Below the pieces are notes generated by a model. The model made no database searches. It was not told where the DNA came from and worked only from the letters and a program-made list of their open reading frames with translations. DNA of 8,658 bases from Alphaproteobacteria bacterium. GTDB lineage: Bacteria; Pseudomonadota; Alphaproteobacteria; Caulobacterales; Maricaulaceae. Position 1 is the first letter of the stretch. Each line of letters starts with the position of its first letter. The stretch lies in NCBI GenBank assembly GCA_030428405.1, contig JAUIEH010000089.1, forward strand, positions 1-8,658, given 5' to 3'. The translations under genes were made by a program, and so were the position numbers. Shown here one piece after another: positions 1 to 6,193 of this stretch.

Positions 1-155
1 CAAGACGGCTCAGCGAGATCAAGCGCCTCAACGCAGCGCTCGTGCGCCTCGAGGAGGGCGAATACGGCTATTGCGTCACTTGCGGCGAAGAGATCGAGCC
101 CAAGCGGCTCGACTTCGATCCTGCCGCGCCGTTCTGCGCCGCCTGTGCAACGTAA
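1..155 (+). CDS. DksA/TraR-type C4 zinc-finger protein, 3' end only
   Basis: The window opens inside this gene. The visible 50 codons, read from base 3 to the TAA at 153-155, encode the end of a helix (RRLSEIKRLNAALVRLEEG) followed by EYGYCVTCGEEI and, 16 residues later, FCAACAT. The CxxC...CxxC pair and the 'G.YG.C..CGE.I...RL' pattern are the hallmark of the DksA/TraR zinc-finger family. Classical DksA proteins bind in the RNA polymerase secondary channel and act with ppGpp. The very short tail after the last CxxC and the YGYC spacing fit the small TraR/DksA-like proteins of alphaproteobacteria better than full-length DksA, but the missing N-terminus prevents a decision. Whether the acidic coiled-coil tip is present cannot be seen. 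The gene ends 8 bases before the stop of the convergent membrane-protein gene, and I see no clear terminator between them. Confidence 0.88.
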   Translation, partial: RRLSEIKRLNAALVRLEEGEYGYCVTCGEEIEPKRLDFDPAAPFCAACAT

Positions 156-163
156 GTCTTTGC

Positions 164-637
164 TTACTCGGTGAGCGGCGCGCCTTCCAGAATCACCGGC
201 GCCAGACCTGAGACGGCGGCGTAGACCAGCGCGCCGATCGCGGAAAAGAAAAAGATCGCGCGCAGTGTGCCGGCGGCGTTGAGAAACGGCACCATCGGTC
301 CTGAGCCGTTCAGCGCGCGGGTGCCGCGCCGGGCGGCGTGCGCGAGCGTCGTGCGCCGGAATTGGAAGTACAAAAAGTCGAAGAACAAGGCAGCGATCGA
401 TAACAACGCGGCGATGAACACGATGGCCAGGTCGAACACGCCGCTCGCATCCGATCCCGTCTCCTGAACCAACAGACCCCAGCTCACCGCCAAAACGCCG
501 ACTGCGAATATCCGCACCCGGTTGGACAAGGCTTGCTCAGTGTCCCACAGCCGCTCCAACACTTCATATTGAGCGCGTTCGTGCTGATCCTGCAGCCGGC
601 GCGATTCTGCGCGCGCACGTTCGATCGCGTCGCTCAT
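164..637 (-). CDS. Unrecognised inner-membrane protein with three predicted helices
   Basis: This 157-residue protein belongs to no family I can name. The first about 40 residues are charged and helical (MSDAIERARAESRRLQDQ and onward), which suggests a short cytoplasmic coiled coil. Three hydrophobic segments follow at about residues 42-58, 67-91 and 124-148. A basic stretch (FRRTTLAHAARRGTR, about 93-107) lies between the second and third and should be cytoplasmic. I chose the ATG at 637 because GGGGAG lies just upstream and the protein then begins with MSDAIERA. The frame is open to 823, but that extension is rich in Arg and Cys and runs back over the end of the DUF2177 gene, so it is not convincing. 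It lies 113 bases downstream of the DUF2177 gene on the same strand and may be cotranscribed. Function unknown. Confidence 0.72.
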   Translation of the reverse strand: MSDAIERARAESRRLQDQHERAQYEVLERLWDTEQALSNRVRIFAVGVLAVSWGLLVQETGSDASGVFDLAIVFIAALLSIAALFFDFLYFQFRRTTLAHAARRGTRALNGSGPMVPFLNAAGTLRAIFFFSAIGALVYAAVSGLAPVILEGAPLTE

Positions 638-750
638 CGAGCTCTCCCCATTTCCTGCGGCGCGCCTTTTCGCGCGCGCATTCTGGCTTTCACAAGCGCA
701 AACGCAGCGCAAGCAGGCGCTCAAATGAAACGGGGGATAGGAGGTCCGGC

Positions 751-1155
751 CTAGCCCGAGACAGCCATGCGCGCAGCGAAATAGGCGCAAACCGCCGTCG
801 TCGCGCTGAGCGCCGTTCCCCAAGCGATGTCGATGACGCTCATGGCGGCGGGCCAGCCGCGCAGGGTGGCCAGATTGGTCAGGTCATAGGTCGCATAGGC
901 GGCAAGCCCGAACACCGCGCCGCGCCAGAGCGCGGCGGTCCAGGCGCCATCGCGCAAAGCCGGCGCGATCGCGAGCGCGACCAGACCGAATATGAAAATC
1001 ACATAGAAGGCGGCCGCGGCGATGAAATTGGGCTGATCGGCCAGGAGCGCGCCGAGATTGCGCCTGTAGAGGTCCTTGGCGATGACGCCCAGCCAGACCG
1101 CGTCTATCGCCAGAAACACGACGCTGGCGGAAATGAACGCGATGACAAGCTGCAT
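751..1155 (-). CDS. DUF2177 family small membrane protein
   Basis: A 134-residue integral membrane protein with about four hydrophobic segments (roughly residues 2-24, 45-65, 75-92 and 107-130). It carries what I recall as the signature blocks of DUF2177: IDAVWLG in the first helix, then YDLTNLATLRGWP and a following D-IAWG (about 91-113). The length matches the usual 130-140 residues. The biochemical role of the family is not established. The ATG at 1155 is preferred because GGAG lies about 9 bases upstream and the first helix then starts at the N-terminus. A longer start at 1224 would add a charged 23-residue leader (MNRMDRARVDRA...) that the family lacks. The gene is divergent from the ABC exporter operon, with a 171-base shared upstream region containing one GATTC (GANTC, the CcrM recognition pattern of alphaproteobacteria) at 1262-1266. 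Confidence 0.85.
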   Translation of the reverse strand: MQLVIAFISASVVFLAIDAVWLGVIAKDLYRRNLGALLADQPNFIAAAAFYVIFIFGLVALAIAPALRDGAWTAALWRGAVFGLAAYATYDLTNLATLRGWPAAMSVIDIAWGTALSATTAVCAYFAARMAVSG

Positions 1156-1326
1156 GGCGGCGTCTCCAGACTTGGGACTGTGGCTGTTAGCTCTGTCTAC
1201 GCGCGCGCGGTCCATGCGGTTCATTCGCCCCCGCCTGGGTCTGGGCCCGGTTTTCAGAGATGATTCAACGCAAGCGCAGCACGGCGCTTGATCGAAAGGC
1301 CCGGCTCACGCACTGATCGCACGAGC

Positions 1327-2307
1327 ATGAACGAGCAGGCGCCCATGACGGTCGAGCAGTCGCAATCCGAGCCCGTGCTCGAATTGTCCCATGTCTCCAA
1401 GAGCTACGCGGGACAGCCCGCCGTGCGCGACCTCAGCTTCACCGTTGAGCGCGGTGCGATTTGCGGTTTTCTCGGACCCAATGGCGCGGGCAAGACCACG
1501 ACCCTGCGGATGATGCTCGACATCGCCGAAGCTGATGACGGCGAGATCAGGCTTTTCGGCGAACCGCTGTCGCCGGCCGCTCGGGAGCGCATCGGCTTTC
1601 TGCCGGAAGAGCGCGGGCTTTACCGCAAAATGACGCCGGAAGCGGTGATCGCTTTCTTCGGCAGGCTCAAAGGCCTTAGCCATCGCGAGGCGCTGGCGCG
1701 CGCGCGTCGGCTGCTTGAGGAAAACGGCCTCGGTGAAGCGGCGAAAAAAAAGATCCGGATGCTCTCCAAAGGCATGGCGCAAAAGGTCCAGATCCTCGCC
1801 GCCATCGTTCACGAGCCGGAATTCGTCATTCTCGACGAGCCGTTTTCGGGGCTGGATCCGGTCAATCAGAAAGAACTGGAAGCGCTGGTGCGCGGTCTGC
1901 GCGATGCAGGCGCCACCGTGTTGTTCTCCACCCATGTGATGGAGCACGCCGAGCGGTTATGCGATCGCATCGTGCTGATTGCGCGCGGCCGCAAGATATT
2001 CGACGGCGGCGTTGCCGAAGCGCTCGCCCGCGTGCCGCGCCAGATCGTGCTGGAAAGCGACGCGGGCGTAGATCTGCCGTCCAAGCTCGAAGGCGTCAGC
2101 GCGACATTCGAGCGCGAGGCGAGTGATGCTCCGGAGACGGAACGTTGGCGCGCCACACTAGAAAACGGCGCCGGCGCGCAGGAGGTGCTGCACGCCTGCG
2201 TCGCCTCGGGCGCGCCCTTGCGTCTCTTCGAACCTGTGCGCCCGCATCTTCACGACGCCTTCGTCGTCATGGTCGGTGAAGCGCATGCCGAGGAGGATGC
2301 GCCATGA
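1327..2307 (+). CDS. ABC exporter ATP-binding protein, NatA-like
   Basis: The nucleotide-binding subunit of an ABC-2 type exporter; it would couple cytoplasmic ATP hydrolysis to the membrane partner encoded immediately downstream. With the start at 1327 it has 326 residues. Walker A is GPNGAGKT (50-57), the signature is LSKGM (146-150), Walker B is FVILDEP (166-172), the D-loop is SGLD (174-177) and the switch histidine is in FSTH (H203). At the Q-loop the sequence is FLPEERGLY, without the usual Gln; this is common in the NatA/YhaQ branch and not a defect. The last about 100 residues form the accessory C-terminal domain (DUF4162-like) of this branch. The start is uncertain: ATGs at 1327 and 1345 are both possible, neither has a strong ribosome site, and the frame is open from 1288. 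The stop overlaps the permease start as ATGA, indicating translational coupling. The substrate cannot be read from sequence; NatAB exports sodium, but relatives vary. Confidence 0.92.
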   Translation: MNEQAPMTVEQSQSEPVLELSHVSKSYAGQPAVRDLSFTVERGAICGFLGPNGAGKTTTLRMMLDIAEADDGEIRLFGEPLSPAARERIGFLPEERGLYRKMTPEAVIAFFGRLKGLSHREALARARRLLEENGLGEAAKKKIRMLSKGMAQKVQILAAIVHEPEFVILDEPFSGLDPVNQKELEALVRGLRDAGATVLFSTHVMEHAERLCDRIVLIARGRKIFDGGVAEALARVPRQIVLESDAGVDLPSKLEGVSATFEREASDAPETERWRATLENGAGAQEVLHACVASGAPLRLFEPVRPHLHDAFVVMVGEAHAEEDAP

Positions 2308-3779
2308 TTTCGCGCACCTATCTCATCGCGCGTCGCGAATATCTGTCTTACGTCGCGACCTGGGGCTTTTGGATATCGCTATCCATCGCGCCGCTCTTCG
2401 TGGCCGCGGGCGTCATCGCGCCGACGCTTTTGGAACGCGCCAGCCCCGTGCGCCATGTCACCGTGATCGCTGAGGAGCCTGCGCTCTATGAGGCTGTTGC
2501 GGATGAGCTTGAGGCGCGCGCCCGCGCCTCGGCGCGCCGTGTGCTGAGTTCATATCTGCGCACGCGCGCCGATGAGGACGCCCAGGACGTCGCCCTGCGC
2601 GCGTTCGACGCCACGCCCGGCGCGCCACGCGCGGCTTTGCGCGCGGGCCTGGACGCCGCCGGTGAAAACGTCGACGCCGCTTTTCAGGTCATGCCGATCG
2701 AGGCGCCCAAGATCGTGCTCGTTCCGTCTCCGGAAGAGGACGCCGAAGCGTTGCGGCCATATTTGATGGGCGAGCGTCTTACTGCGGCGCCCGGCGGTCC
2801 CCAGCCGCTCGACGCCGCAGCGGTTCTGCGCCGCAACGCCGACGGCGTGGTGGAAGCGGATTTGTGGAGCACGAATCTCGCTTTCGCGCAGAACGAATTC
2901 CGGACGCTGATTGGCGGGGCGGCGCGCAATTTCATGCGCCGCGAAGCCTTGTCCGGCGCCGGCGTCGCCCCGGACGCGCTCATCGAGCTTGAGCAATTAT
3001 CGCCCCGCATCAATGAACTGACACCGGAACGCGAAGGCGTCTCGGCGCAGGTCACGCTCGCCGACCGTTTGCCTTATGCGGTCGGTTTCGGACTGGGCAT
3101 TTCGCTCTGGCTGGTTATTTTCTCGGTCGTGAACATGCTCCTCACCAGCACGATCGAGGAGAAGTCGAACAAGATTCTGGACATGCTGCTCGCAAGCGCG
3201 CGCCTGCACGAGATCCTGTTCGGCAAGCTGTTGGGCGTGGCGGCGGTCAGCTTCACCCTCATGGCGGCCTGGGCGTTTGCGGGCGGCGGGCTCTTATTGT
3301 TCGCAGCAGGCAATGGCGGCGGCGTGCCGGCGGCCGTGTTTCAGGCGCTGGCGGACCCGGGGCTCTTGATCCCGTTCGCGGCTTACTTCGTGGCCGGATA
3401 TATTCTTTACGGCGCGATATTCGCCGCCATCGGCAGTCTCTGCGAAACCAATCAGGAAGCGCAGACCCTGATGAGCCCCATCATCGTCTTGCTGCTCGTG
3501 CCGATGTTCGTGATGCCGGTGGCGATGCGCGATCCGGATTCGAGCGTGCTGGCGGTCATCTCATGGATTCCGCTTTATACGCCGTTCCTCATGATGCTGA
3601 GACTTCCCGCCGATCCGCCGCTCTATGAAGTTGTCGGCACAGCCGTCTTATTGATCGCCACGACGGGCTTTGTGTTGTGGGCGGCGGGCCATGTCTTCCG
3701 CGCCGGCGTCGTGGGCCGGCTCGGCGTCGGCCGGCTCGGTTCGTCGATCAAGGCGCTTTGGCGTCGGCCGGCTGGCTGA
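2304..3779 (+). CDS. ABC-2 type exporter permease, NatB-like
   Basis: The membrane subunit of the exporter, 491 residues. One helix near the N-terminus (about residues 15-42) is followed by a large extracytoplasmic domain (about 45-250) and then about six helices (around 257-280, 310-338, 352-379, 389-410, 415-435 and 443-465). This is the layout of the NatB/YhaP branch of ABC-2 permeases. Just after the second helix comes TSTIEEKSNKILDMLLASAR, then GKLLG, the conserved cytoplasmic coupling region of this family. It starts inside the ATPase stop codon (ATGA), so the two form one operon and probably one complex with two copies of each. The C-terminal tail holds a short tandem duplication (GRLGVGRLG, bases about 3714-3743). 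The likely role is efflux of an ion or small or peptide substrate; the actual substrate is unknown. Confidence 0.9.
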   Translation: MISRTYLIARREYLSYVATWGFWISLSIAPLFVAAGVIAPTLLERASPVRHVTVIAEEPALYEAVADELEARARASARRVLSSYLRTRADEDAQDVALRAFDATPGAPRAALRAGLDAAGENVDAAFQVMPIEAPKIVLVPSPEEDAEALRPYLMGERLTAAPGGPQPLDAAAVLRRNADGVVEADLWSTNLAFAQNEFRTLIGGAARNFMRREALSGAGVAPDALIELEQLSPRINELTPEREGVSAQVTLADRLPYAVGFGLGISLWLVIFSVVNMLLTSTIEEKSNKILDMLLASARLHEILFGKLLGVAAVSFTLMAAWAFAGGGLLLFAAGNGGGVPAAVFQALADPGLLIPFAAYFVAGYILYGAIFAAIGSLCETNQEAQTLMSPIIVLLLVPMFVMPVAMRDPDSSVLAVISWIPLYTPFLMMLRLPADPPLYEVVGTAVLLIATTGFVLWAAGHVFRAGVVGRLGVGRLGSSIKALWRRPAG

Positions 3780-3812
3780 GCGCGATCTCGGCGTAACCCG
3801 CCCTGAAACGCA

Positions 3813-3858
3813 AAACGCGACCGGATGAAGCGGAGGTCCCTCCATCCAAGTCGCGTTT
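3813..3858. terminator. Long imperfect inverted repeat between convergent exporter and rpsU genes
   Basis: The arms AAACGCGAC (3813-3821) and GTCGCGTTT (3850-3858) are perfect complements, and inside them GGATG (3823-3827) pairs with CATCC (3843-3847). A further GGAGG / CCTCC pair could form near the tip. This gives a stem of 14 pairs interrupted by a small asymmetric bulge. It lies between two convergent stops (3779 and 3910), where a bidirectional terminator is expected. On the minus strand (rpsU side) the stem is followed by TGCGTTTC, which is only weakly U-rich; the plus strand has no T-run. Terminator is my inference; a small RNA or a protein-binding palindrome are alternatives. Confidence 0.5.
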
Positions 3859-3909
3859 CGATCACGTCGCTCAATGCGCGCCGAATGACGGCAGCGTAAT
3901 GCGGCGAGC

Positions 3910-4128
3910 TTATTTCTTCGGAATGATGCCTTCGCGCTGGGCGCGCTTACGCGCCAGCTTGCGGGCGCGCCGGATCGCTTCGGCGCGTTGACGCGCGCGC
4001 TTTTCCGACGGCTTTTCGTAGTGATTCCGGCGCTTCATTTCCCGGAACGTGCCTTCGCGCTGCATCTTCTTTTTGAGCGCTTTCAAGGCTTGGTCGACAT
4101 TGTTGTCGCGAACGTAGATCTGAACGAT
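3910..4128 (-). CDS. rpsU: Small ribosomal subunit protein bS21, with an apparent ATC start codon
   Basis: A 72-residue basic protein of the small ribosomal subunit, which sits near the 3' end of 16S rRNA and takes part in translation initiation. The frame reads (M)VQIYVRDNNVDQALKALKKK, then QREGTFREMKRR, HYEKPSEKRARQ and a Lys/Arg-rich tail ending in IIPKK, which is bS21 from end to end. The odd point is the start. An in-frame TAA lies at 4146-4144, and between it and the conserved Val2 there is no ATG, GTG or TTG. The codon directly before GTT-CAG is ATC (4128-4126), seven bases behind a perfect AGGAGG. Starting there gives exactly the N-terminus expected for alphaproteobacterial S21. The next usable codons in frame are TTG at residue 15 and ATG at residue 22, which would delete conserved sequence. 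The GTG nearby (4133-4131) is out of frame. The gene is divergent from the COQ9-family gene. Confidence 0.93.
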   Translation of the reverse strand: MVQIYVRDNNVDQALKALKKKMQREGTFREMKRRNHYEKPSEKRARQRAEAIRRARKLARKRAQREGIIPKK

Positions 4129-4135
4129 GACACTT

Positions 4136-4141
4136 CCTCCT
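4136..4141 (-). promoter_or_regulatory. Shine-Dalgarno of rpsU that fixes the ATC start
   Basis: Read on the minus strand this is AGGAGG, fully complementary to the anti-Shine-Dalgarno of 16S rRNA. Seven bases separate it from the ATC at 4128-4126, the ideal distance. No other initiation codon in the S21 frame lies within reach. The site is stronger than any other ribosome-binding site in the window, which would help offset a weak start codon. Confidence 0.85.
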
Positions 4142-4147
4142 GTTTAT

Positions 4148-4176
4148 CCGGCGCACGCAAAAGGGGGTGCGCGCGG
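4148..4176 (-). promoter_or_regulatory. Hairpin in the rpsU 5' leader
   Basis: GCGCAC (4151-4156) pairs with GTGCGC (4167-4172). Three more pairs (CCG 4148-4150 with CGG 4174-4176) can form around a single bulged base, giving nine pairs over a ten-base loop. The hairpin ends about six bases upstream of the AGGAGG of rpsU and lies downstream of the candidate promoter, so it should be in the mRNA leader. It could protect or regulate translation of rpsU; that is inference. Short GC-rich hairpins arise by chance in such DNA, so confidence is moderate. Confidence 0.4.
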
Positions 4177-4201
4177 ATTGGCCGCCGCATTGAGACCGCG
4201 C

Positions 4202-4230
4202 GATCTAACAAAACCACGCTAAAGTGTCCA
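4202..4230 (-). promoter_or_regulatory. Candidate sigma-70-type promoter for rpsU
   Basis: On the minus strand, TGGACA (4230-4225; five of six matches to TTGACA) is followed after 17 bases by TAGATC (4207-4202; three of six matches to TATAAT). Transcription would begin near 4195, giving a leader of about 65 bases that includes the hairpin and Shine-Dalgarno. The spacing is right but the -10 is weak. The same region must also hold the promoter of the divergent COQ9-family gene, which I could not place. Confidence 0.33.
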
Positions 4231-4253
4231 TATCGTTCAGCGAGGAGAAAGAC

Positions 4254-4916
4254 GTGAGGCAGGCGAGCGGCGAAAAGCTGGATGACTTGCGAGACCGGCT
4301 CTTGGACGCAGCCCTTGAGCGCGCCGCGTTTGACGGCTGGACCGGCGCCATGATGTCCGCCGCTGAAGCAGATGCGGGCCTGCCGGAAGGCTCGGCTTCG
4401 CTCGCTTCGATTTCTGGACCCGTCGATCTTCTGGATTTCTGGGCCTTGCGCTGTGATGAGGCGATGAACGCTGCGATGCAGTCGCTGCAGCTCGACGCCA
4501 TGCGAGTGCGCGAAAAGGTAAGCGTCGGCGTACGCGCGCGCATCGAAGCCATTGGCGAAGAAAACCGGGAAGCGGCGCGCCGGGCGGCTGCGCGCCTGGC
4601 TCTGCCGGACGCGGCCGCGCGCGGCGCGCATATGATGTGGCGCGCGAGCGATCGGATATGGCGCGCGCTGGGCGATCCTTCGACCGACGGCAATTTCTAT
4701 TCAAAGCGCGCCATTCTTACCGGCGTGGTGACGGGCGTCCTGTCCGTCTGGGTGTCCGCCGACGGTCCGGAGGATGACGCGCCGTGGCGCTTCCTCGACC
4801 GACGCATCGAAAACGTCATGCAGTTTGAAAAGGCCAAGGCGCGCATGCGCAAACTGGCCGAAGGTCTGCCGTCGCCGGTCGAGCTGGCCGCCGCTTTGCG
4901 CTATCCGCGCCGCTGA
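4254..4916 (+). CDS. COQ9 family protein, ubiquinone biosynthesis
   Basis: A 220-residue homologue of COQ9, the lipid-binding protein that in mitochondria supports the COQ7 hydroxylation step of ubiquinone synthesis; alphaproteobacteria carry a free-standing version. The N-terminal part is TetR-like in fold (LLDAALERAAFDGWTGAMMSAA...). The C-terminal half holds the family core: DRIWRALGDPSTD, NFYSKRAIL, a hydrophobic helix (TGVVTGVLSVWVSA) proposed to bind lipid, then WRFLDRRIENVM. The protein should sit at the cytoplasmic face of the inner membrane. I chose the GTG at 4254 because AGGAG lies six bases upstream; an in-frame GTG at 4224 has no ribosome site and would add ten residues. It is divergent from rpsU, an arrangement I recall from other alphaproteobacteria, with about 125 bases between the two starts. 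Confidence 0.9.
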   Translation: MRQASGEKLDDLRDRLLDAALERAAFDGWTGAMMSAAEADAGLPEGSASLASISGPVDLLDFWALRCDEAMNAAMQSLQLDAMRVREKVSVGVRARIEAIGEENREAARRAAARLALPDAAARGAHMMWRASDRIWRALGDPSTDGNFYSKRAILTGVVTGVLSVWVSADGPEDDAPWRFLDRRIENVMQFEKAKARMRKLAEGLPSPVELAAALRYPRR

Positions 4917-4963
4917 ACGCCTAACGTGACGGCGAATTAACTACCAAAGATCAAGCGCTTGCG

Positions 4964-4998
4964 TTTGGATGTCTGCAGCGTCCGCTCGCGCATCCAAA
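4964..4998. repeat. Inverted repeat between the COQ9-family and DUF4097 genes
   Basis: TTTGGATG (4964-4971) and CATCCAAA (4991-4998) are perfect eight-base complements around a 19-base loop. The position, 48 bases after the COQ9-family stop and about 65 before the next start, fits a transcript end or a regulatory site for the next gene. No T-run follows on the plus strand (AAA instead). Weak evidence overall. Confidence 0.3.
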
Positions 4999-5061
4999 AA
5001 CAAGCCCGCGCGCATCACAGAACCAGACGGACGCATCATGCTCGCGCCGAAAGGATTTCTC

Positions 5062-6150
5062 ATGTTCGCTGACCAAGTTCGTTTCCGCCTTCGCCCCGCT
5101 TTGCTCGCCACTGTGCTCGTCGGCGCAGCAGCGCTCGCGGCCTCCGCCTCCGCTCAGGATGATCACCGGCGCGGCGAGCGTGAAACCATGATCGATGAGC
5201 GCTTCTCCGTCTCGAACGGCGAAATGCTGGCCGTCGATGTCGGCGACGCCGATGTCGAAGTGACGACAAGCGACACCGACGAAGTGCATGTCGAGGTGAT
5301 CTTATATGCGCGCAGCCTGAACGAGCGCGCGCACGACTATTACGAGCGCCAGAACTTCACGGTCGAACAGAGCGGCGGCGTCGTGCGGGTCGCAACCGAG
5401 CGGCGCAACCACATTTCCTGGGACTGGGGCAATTTCAGAAGCCCGGACATTCTGGTCCGGATCAGCGCCCCCGCTGAGTTCGACGCCAATGTCCGCACGT
5501 CGGACGGCGACATCGCATTCGACAGCATGAATGGCGAGATTTCGCTGCGCACCTCTGACGGCGATGTCAGCGCGGGCGCTCTGACGGGCGGCGATTTGTC
5601 GATCGCGACCTCGGATGGCGACGTCGCCGCTGAACATCTCAATGGCGCGCAAGTCAGCGTGACCACCTCGGATGGCGATATCAGCCTCGAGACGCTGGAA
5701 GGCGAAGCCATCACGGCGCGCACATCCGATGGCGACATCAATATCGACCTGCTCGACGGCGAGGGCGAAGTGCGCACCTCGGACGGCGACATCATGATCG
5801 CGCGCGCGGTTGGTCCGGCCCTGTTTGCACGCACGTCCGACGGCTCGCTCAATATCGCGACGCTGGATATTGCGAGCGCCCGGCTTCAGACCTCAGACGG
5901 CGATATCGACGTGGCGCGCGCCTCCGGCGATGTGACGGCGTCGGCTTCCGACGGCAATATCGTCATCGGACTGCCGGAAGGCGCTGGCGCGAATGTCGCC
6001 CTGCGCGGCGACCGCGTGCGCGTTGACGGCGAAATCACGATTGGCGGCGAGCTTGGCCGCGACCGCGTGGAAGGCGTCGTTAATGGCGGCGGCGCACGCA
6101 TCGAAGCTCGCACTTCGGATGGCTCGGTGACCCTCATCGTAAGCCGCTGA
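5062..6150 (+). CDS. Exported DUF4097-family beta-repeat protein with TSDGD motifs
   Basis: A 362-residue protein beginning with a typical Sec signal peptide: basic n-region (RFRLRP), hydrophobic core (ALLATVLVGAAALAASA) and likely cleavage after ASA at residue 31. The mature part first shows strands with DADVEVTTSDTDEVHVEV, then a stretch with Trp and charged residues (about 85-130). From residue 146 follows a regular series of TSDGD-type turns every 18-19 residues (T146, 164, 183, 202, 221, 239, 258, 277, a degenerate ASDG at 295) and a last TSDG at 351. This is the pattern of DUF4097/DUF4098-type proteins predicted to form a right-handed beta-solenoid. Function is unknown; it is probably periplasmic or surface-located. 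The ATG at 5062 is supported by AAAGGA just upstream and by the signal peptide; longer in-frame starts (4969, 5038) add a non-signal leader. It stands alone and converges on the carbonic anhydrase gene. Confidence 0.85.
   Translation: MFADQVRFRLRPALLATVLVGAAALAASASAQDDHRRGERETMIDERFSVSNGEMLAVDVGDADVEVTTSDTDEVHVEVILYARSLNERAHDYYERQNFTVEQSGGVVRVATERRNHISWDWGNFRSPDILVRISAPAEFDANVRTSDGDIAFDSMNGEISLRTSDGDVSAGALTGGDLSIATSDGDVAAEHLNGAQVSVTTSDGDISLETLEGEAITARTSDGDINIDLLDGEGEVRTSDGDIMIARAVGPALFARTSDGSLNIATLDIASARLQTSDGDIDVARASGDVTASASDGNIVIGLPEGAGANVALRGDRVRVDGEITIGGELGRDRVEGVVNGGGARIEARTSDGSVTLIVSR
5497..5958 (+). repeat. In-frame repeats encoding TSDGD turns
   Basis: Nine units with a period of 54 or 57 bases each start with a codon set for TSDG followed by D, S or N, then three or four alternating hydrophobic residues. 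The DNA is diverged: Thr is ACG, ACC or ACA, Ser is TCG, TCT, TCC or TCA, Asp is GAC or GAT. The protein motif is kept while synonymous sites vary, so the repeats are old and held by selection, not a recent tandem expansion. Confidence 0.85.
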
Positions 6151-6165
6151 CAGCGACCGACGCTG

Positions 6166-6193
6166 CGGCGCGAGCGCTCAGACGCTCGCGCCG
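6166..6193. terminator. Perfect 11-bp hairpin between convergent DUF4097 and carbonic anhydrase genes
   Basis: CGGCGCGAGCG (6166-6176) and CGCTCGCGCCG (6183-6193) are exact complements around a six-base loop. The structure overlaps the stop codon and last codons of the carbonic anhydrase gene and lies 16 bases after the DUF4097 stop. It can act on both transcripts because it is symmetric. Neither side has a proper T-run, so termination efficiency is uncertain. A smaller CAGCG/CGCTG palindrome (6151-6165) adjoins it. Confidence 0.6.

Noticed and set aside
1306..1947. A 213-codon minus-strand frame opposite the ABC ATPase
   Set aside because: It has no recognisable domain and lies fully against a gene with all ABC motifs.
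1327..2307. Missing Gln in the Q-loop of the ABC ATPase as a sign of an inactive transporter
   Set aside because: The PEERGLY form is usual in the NatA/YhaQ branch, and the other catalytic motifs are intact.
3714..3743. Tandem 15-base duplication at the 3' end of the permease gene
   Set aside because: Only two imperfect copies, in frame, in a variable tail; not evidence of a mobile element or regulatory repeat.
3947..4156. A 69-codon minus-strand frame over rpsU
   Set aside because: It is a shifted reading of the S21 gene; the correct frame gives a full, conserved S21 protein.
4083..4631. A 182-codon minus-strand open frame across the rpsU start and the COQ9-family gene
   Set aside because: It runs through the GTG near the rpsU ribosome site in the wrong frame and is Arg/Ser-rich and low in structure; the opposite-strand COQ9-family protein and the S21 frame explain the same DNA.
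5340..5852. A minus-strand frame rich in SPSDVR repeats
   Set aside because: It is the antisense image of the TSDGD repeat codons of the DUF4097 gene.
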